The notes under the pieces: model-generated
Databases searched by the model: none
What the model was told of the DNA's origin: nothing
Seen by the model: only the letters and a program-made list of their open reading frames with translations
NCBI GenBank assembly: GCA_047609825.1
Contig: JBLFXJ010000389.1
Location: forward strand, 1 to 7,374
Length of the DNA stretch: 7,374 bases
Reading direction: 5' to 3'
DNA from: GCA-2862545 sp047609825
GTDB lineage: Bacteria > Myxococcota_A > UBA796 > GCA-2862545
Program-made: the position numbers and the translations under genes
In this document: positions 5,998-7,374 of the stretch, piece after piece
How positions within the stretch are numbered: the stretch's first letter is position 1
Layout: each line of letters opens with the position of its first letter

Positions 5998-6966
5998 TCA
6001 GTTCCAGTAGCCGTAGGTGGTGAACGAGGAGCCGTACTGCCACACGCGACCGGCATCGCCGCTGCAGCCCGCTTCCCAGCCCCAGCACTGCCCCGAGGAG
6101 GGGTCCTGGCAGTAGCCCAGGCCCGCGCAGTCGCCGTCGGACAGGTAGCACACGCCGTACGACTGCTCGCAGGAGAGGCGCGCCTGATTTTCGTCGATCG
6201 TGCCGGTGGGAATGTCGTTGTACCAGATGACGCCCACGCCGTTGTCGTGCTCGAAGCCAGCGCCGGTGCTCTGGCACAGGGTCAGCTGCGCCGGGTTGAG
6301 GTTGAGCGCGTCCATGCAGCCAGCGCCGCCCAGGGTGGGGCCATCGCTGAACGGACCGGGCGAGTTGCAGTCGCTGCTCAGGCCCCAGTCCTGCATCTCG
6401 ACATCCTGATCGGCGTGCCAGATGCAGCAGTTGTCGGACACGGCGTTCTTGTAGTCCTTGCCGGTGAACGCGGGCGCGATGCTCGCGAGCACGGACTGCG
6501 GAGCGAGCTCGTAGCCGGGGTCGCACGCGCCGCCGGAGCCGTCGAGGTAGTAGCAGCGGCCGTCGGCCTCGACCTCGGTGGCCGGGTCGCAGTCGGCGGG
6601 AGCGCCGACCGCGCCGATCTCCACGGCGTCGCTGAGCAGGCAGGTGGTGGTGTCGAGCACCTGAAGCCACTGGCCGCAGGCGGCGTCGGGCACGGAGGGG
6701 GAGAAGGACAGCGCGCCGTCGCCATCACCATCGGGGGCGTTGAAGGCCCACCGGCCGCTGTCGAGGCCGGTCGCGACCCCGGCGCAGCGGCCGAACGGCA
6801 GCGTGCTGCTGCCCGTGCCGCTCGCGTACAGGACCGTGGCGGTGGAGCCGGCGGAGAGGGTGATGCTGATGTCGATGGGGCCCGGGCAGGCGCCGTCGAG
6901 GGAGAGTGTGGGCGGAGGGGCGCCGGCGAATGCGGTGGTCGACGCGACGAGCAGTGCGATGAGCAT
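5998..6966 (-). CDS. Secreted Cys-rich protein, unknown function
   Basis: 322 residues from the ATG at 6966, with GGAG (6973-6976) 6 nt upstream. The signal peptide MLIALLVASTTAFA|GAPPP has a good AFA cleavage site and no lipobox, so the protein is released. Residues about 20-118 look like a beta-sandwich seen in many predicted secreted proteins of Myxococcota: LDGACPGPIDISITL, then ATVLYASGTGSSTLPFGRCAG, then ACGQWLQVLDTTTCLLSDAV. Residues about 126-235 are a second, Cys- and aromatic-rich region with a vicinal Cys pair (NCCIWHADQDVE) and a GGAGCMDALNLNPAQLTLC stretch. Residues 266-322 form a third Cys-dense segment (CEQSYGVCYLSDGDCAGLGYC) ending YGYWN. All 18 Cys are in the mature part, compatible with nine disulfides. 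No catalytic motif is recognised. It is divergent from recC and has the same direction as the PLD gene, 177 bp upstream of it. Confidence 0.88.
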   Translation of the reverse strand: MLIALLVASTTAFAGAPPPTLSLDGACPGPIDISITLSAGSTATVLYASGTGSSTLPFGRCAGVATGLDSGRWAFNAPDGDGDGALSFSPSVPDAACGQWLQVLDTTTCLLSDAVEIGAVGAPADCDPATEVEADGRCYYLDGSGGACDPGYELAPQSVLASIAPAFTGKDYKNAVSDNCCIWHADQDVEMQDWGLSSDCNSPGPFSDGPTLGGAGCMDALNLNPAQLTLCQSTGAGFEHDNGVGVIWYNDIPTGTIDENQARLSCEQSYGVCYLSDGDCAGLGYCQDPSSGQCWGWEAGCSGDAGRVWQYGSSFTTYGYWN

Positions 6967-7078
6967 GAGTGACTCCGAGGGTTGCGATGAGGGTCAAACT
7001 CAGTGACAGGCGATCCTCACATTGCCCCGGCCTTCGGCCGCGGATGCTCGTCGGGCCGGCGTGGAGTACGCTCGCTCG
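6967..7078. promoter_or_regulatory. Divergent intergenic region upstream of recC
   Basis: 112 bp between the secreted-protein gene and recC. It holds the ribosome binding site of the former (6973-6976) and a small hairpin-forming sequence, CGGCC-TTC-GGCCG (7028-7040). Promoters for both genes are expected here, but none can be assigned with confidence. Confidence 0.3.
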
Positions 7079-7374
7079 GTGCACGTCCGTCGGTCCAATC
7101 GTGTCGAGCGCCTCGTGGCCGCGCTCGCCCGTCAGCTCGCCCGCCCCCTCGACGATCCGTTCGCCGCGGACGTGGTGGTGGTGCAGTCCCGCGGCATGGA
7201 GCGGTGGCTGTCGCAGCGGCTGGCGGAGAGCCACGGCGTATGCGCGAATGTGCGGTTCCCGTTCCCGCGCGCGTTCGTGGATTCGCTGTTTGAGGCGGCA
7301 CTCCCGGGCGATGCTCCCGGGTTCCTGTGGACCGCCGGCCAGCTTCAGTGGGCCATCGCCGATGCGCTGCCCGG
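7079..7374 (+). CDS. recC: Exodeoxyribonuclease V gamma subunit RecC (N-terminal part, continues past window)
   Basis: 98 codons are visible. RecC is the Chi-recognising, nuclease-dead helicase-like subunit of RecBCD, which processes double-strand breaks for recombination and degrades foreign linear DNA in the cytoplasm. The sequence begins (M)HVRRSNRVERLVAALARQL, then LDDPFAADVVVVQSRGMERW, then a GVCANVRFPFPRAFVDSLFEA stretch. It lines up with the E. coli RecC N-terminus as I remember it (MLRVYHSNRL, LDDPFEPEMILVQSTGMAQW, GIAANIDFPLPASFIWDMF), including the start position, which is why GTG 7079 is preferred over the in-frame GTG at 7061. The ribosome binding site is poor: GGAG at 7063-7066 is 12 nt away. 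recB and recD would be expected downstream, outside the window. Confidence 0.93.
   Translation, partial: MHVRRSNRVERLVAALARQLARPLDDPFAADVVVVQSRGMERWLSQRLAESHGVCANVRFPFPRAFVDSLFEAALPGDAPGFLWTAGQLQWAIADALP

Noticed and set aside
6968..7007. Repeated AGTGAC hexamers upstream of the secreted protein gene
   Set aside because: Too short, with only two copies, to support a binding site without comparative data.

Overview
The window is very GC-rich, densely packed bacterial DNA that looks chromosomal. It is dominated by short-signal lipoproteins and secreted Cys-rich or Asp-rich proteins: Asp-Thr/Asp-Ala linkers, a Cys-flanked DGxDND linker, CBM48-like and carboxypeptidase-regulatory-like modules. 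Together these suggest a Myxococcota (deltaproteobacterial) organism. That assignment is an inference from style; there is no rRNA or other marker gene here.

Layout: (1) 1-770, minus: N-terminal part of a lipoprotein with an Ig/cadherin-like segment and a glycogen-binding (CBM48-like) domain, cut by the window edge. (2) 827-1498, plus: six-helix membrane protein of unknown function, divergent from (1). It converges on (3) 1524-2435, minus: a lipoprotein with a 55-residue Asp-rich repeat linker and a propeller-like C-terminus. A 10-bp-stem hairpin lies between the stop codons of (2) and (3). (4) 2622-3455, plus: a bicupin-like protein, ending 3 bp from (5) 3459-3818, minus: a small lipoprotein with a carboxypeptidase-regulatory-like beta-sandwich. 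(6) 3876-4277, minus: a small Cys-rich lipoprotein. (7) 4303-5820, minus: a secreted phospholipase D-superfamily protein with two intact HKD motifs and an unusual C-terminal tail. (8) 5998-6966, minus: a secreted Cys-rich protein. (9) 7079-7374, plus, partial: the start of recC (exonuclease V gamma subunit), divergent from (8).

Genes 7, 6 and 5 are co-directional on the minus strand with gaps of 25 and 57 bp, so they could be one transcript: an exported HKD enzyme followed by two small surface lipoproteins. Six of the nine genes encode exported proteins; recC is the only housekeeping gene recognised. No RNA gene, insertion sequence, CRISPR array or origin was seen, and no non-coding stretch reaches 300 bp. 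The least ordinary features are the PLD protein with its probable operon partners and the very uniform hexanucleotide repeat coding for (Asp-Thr)n.
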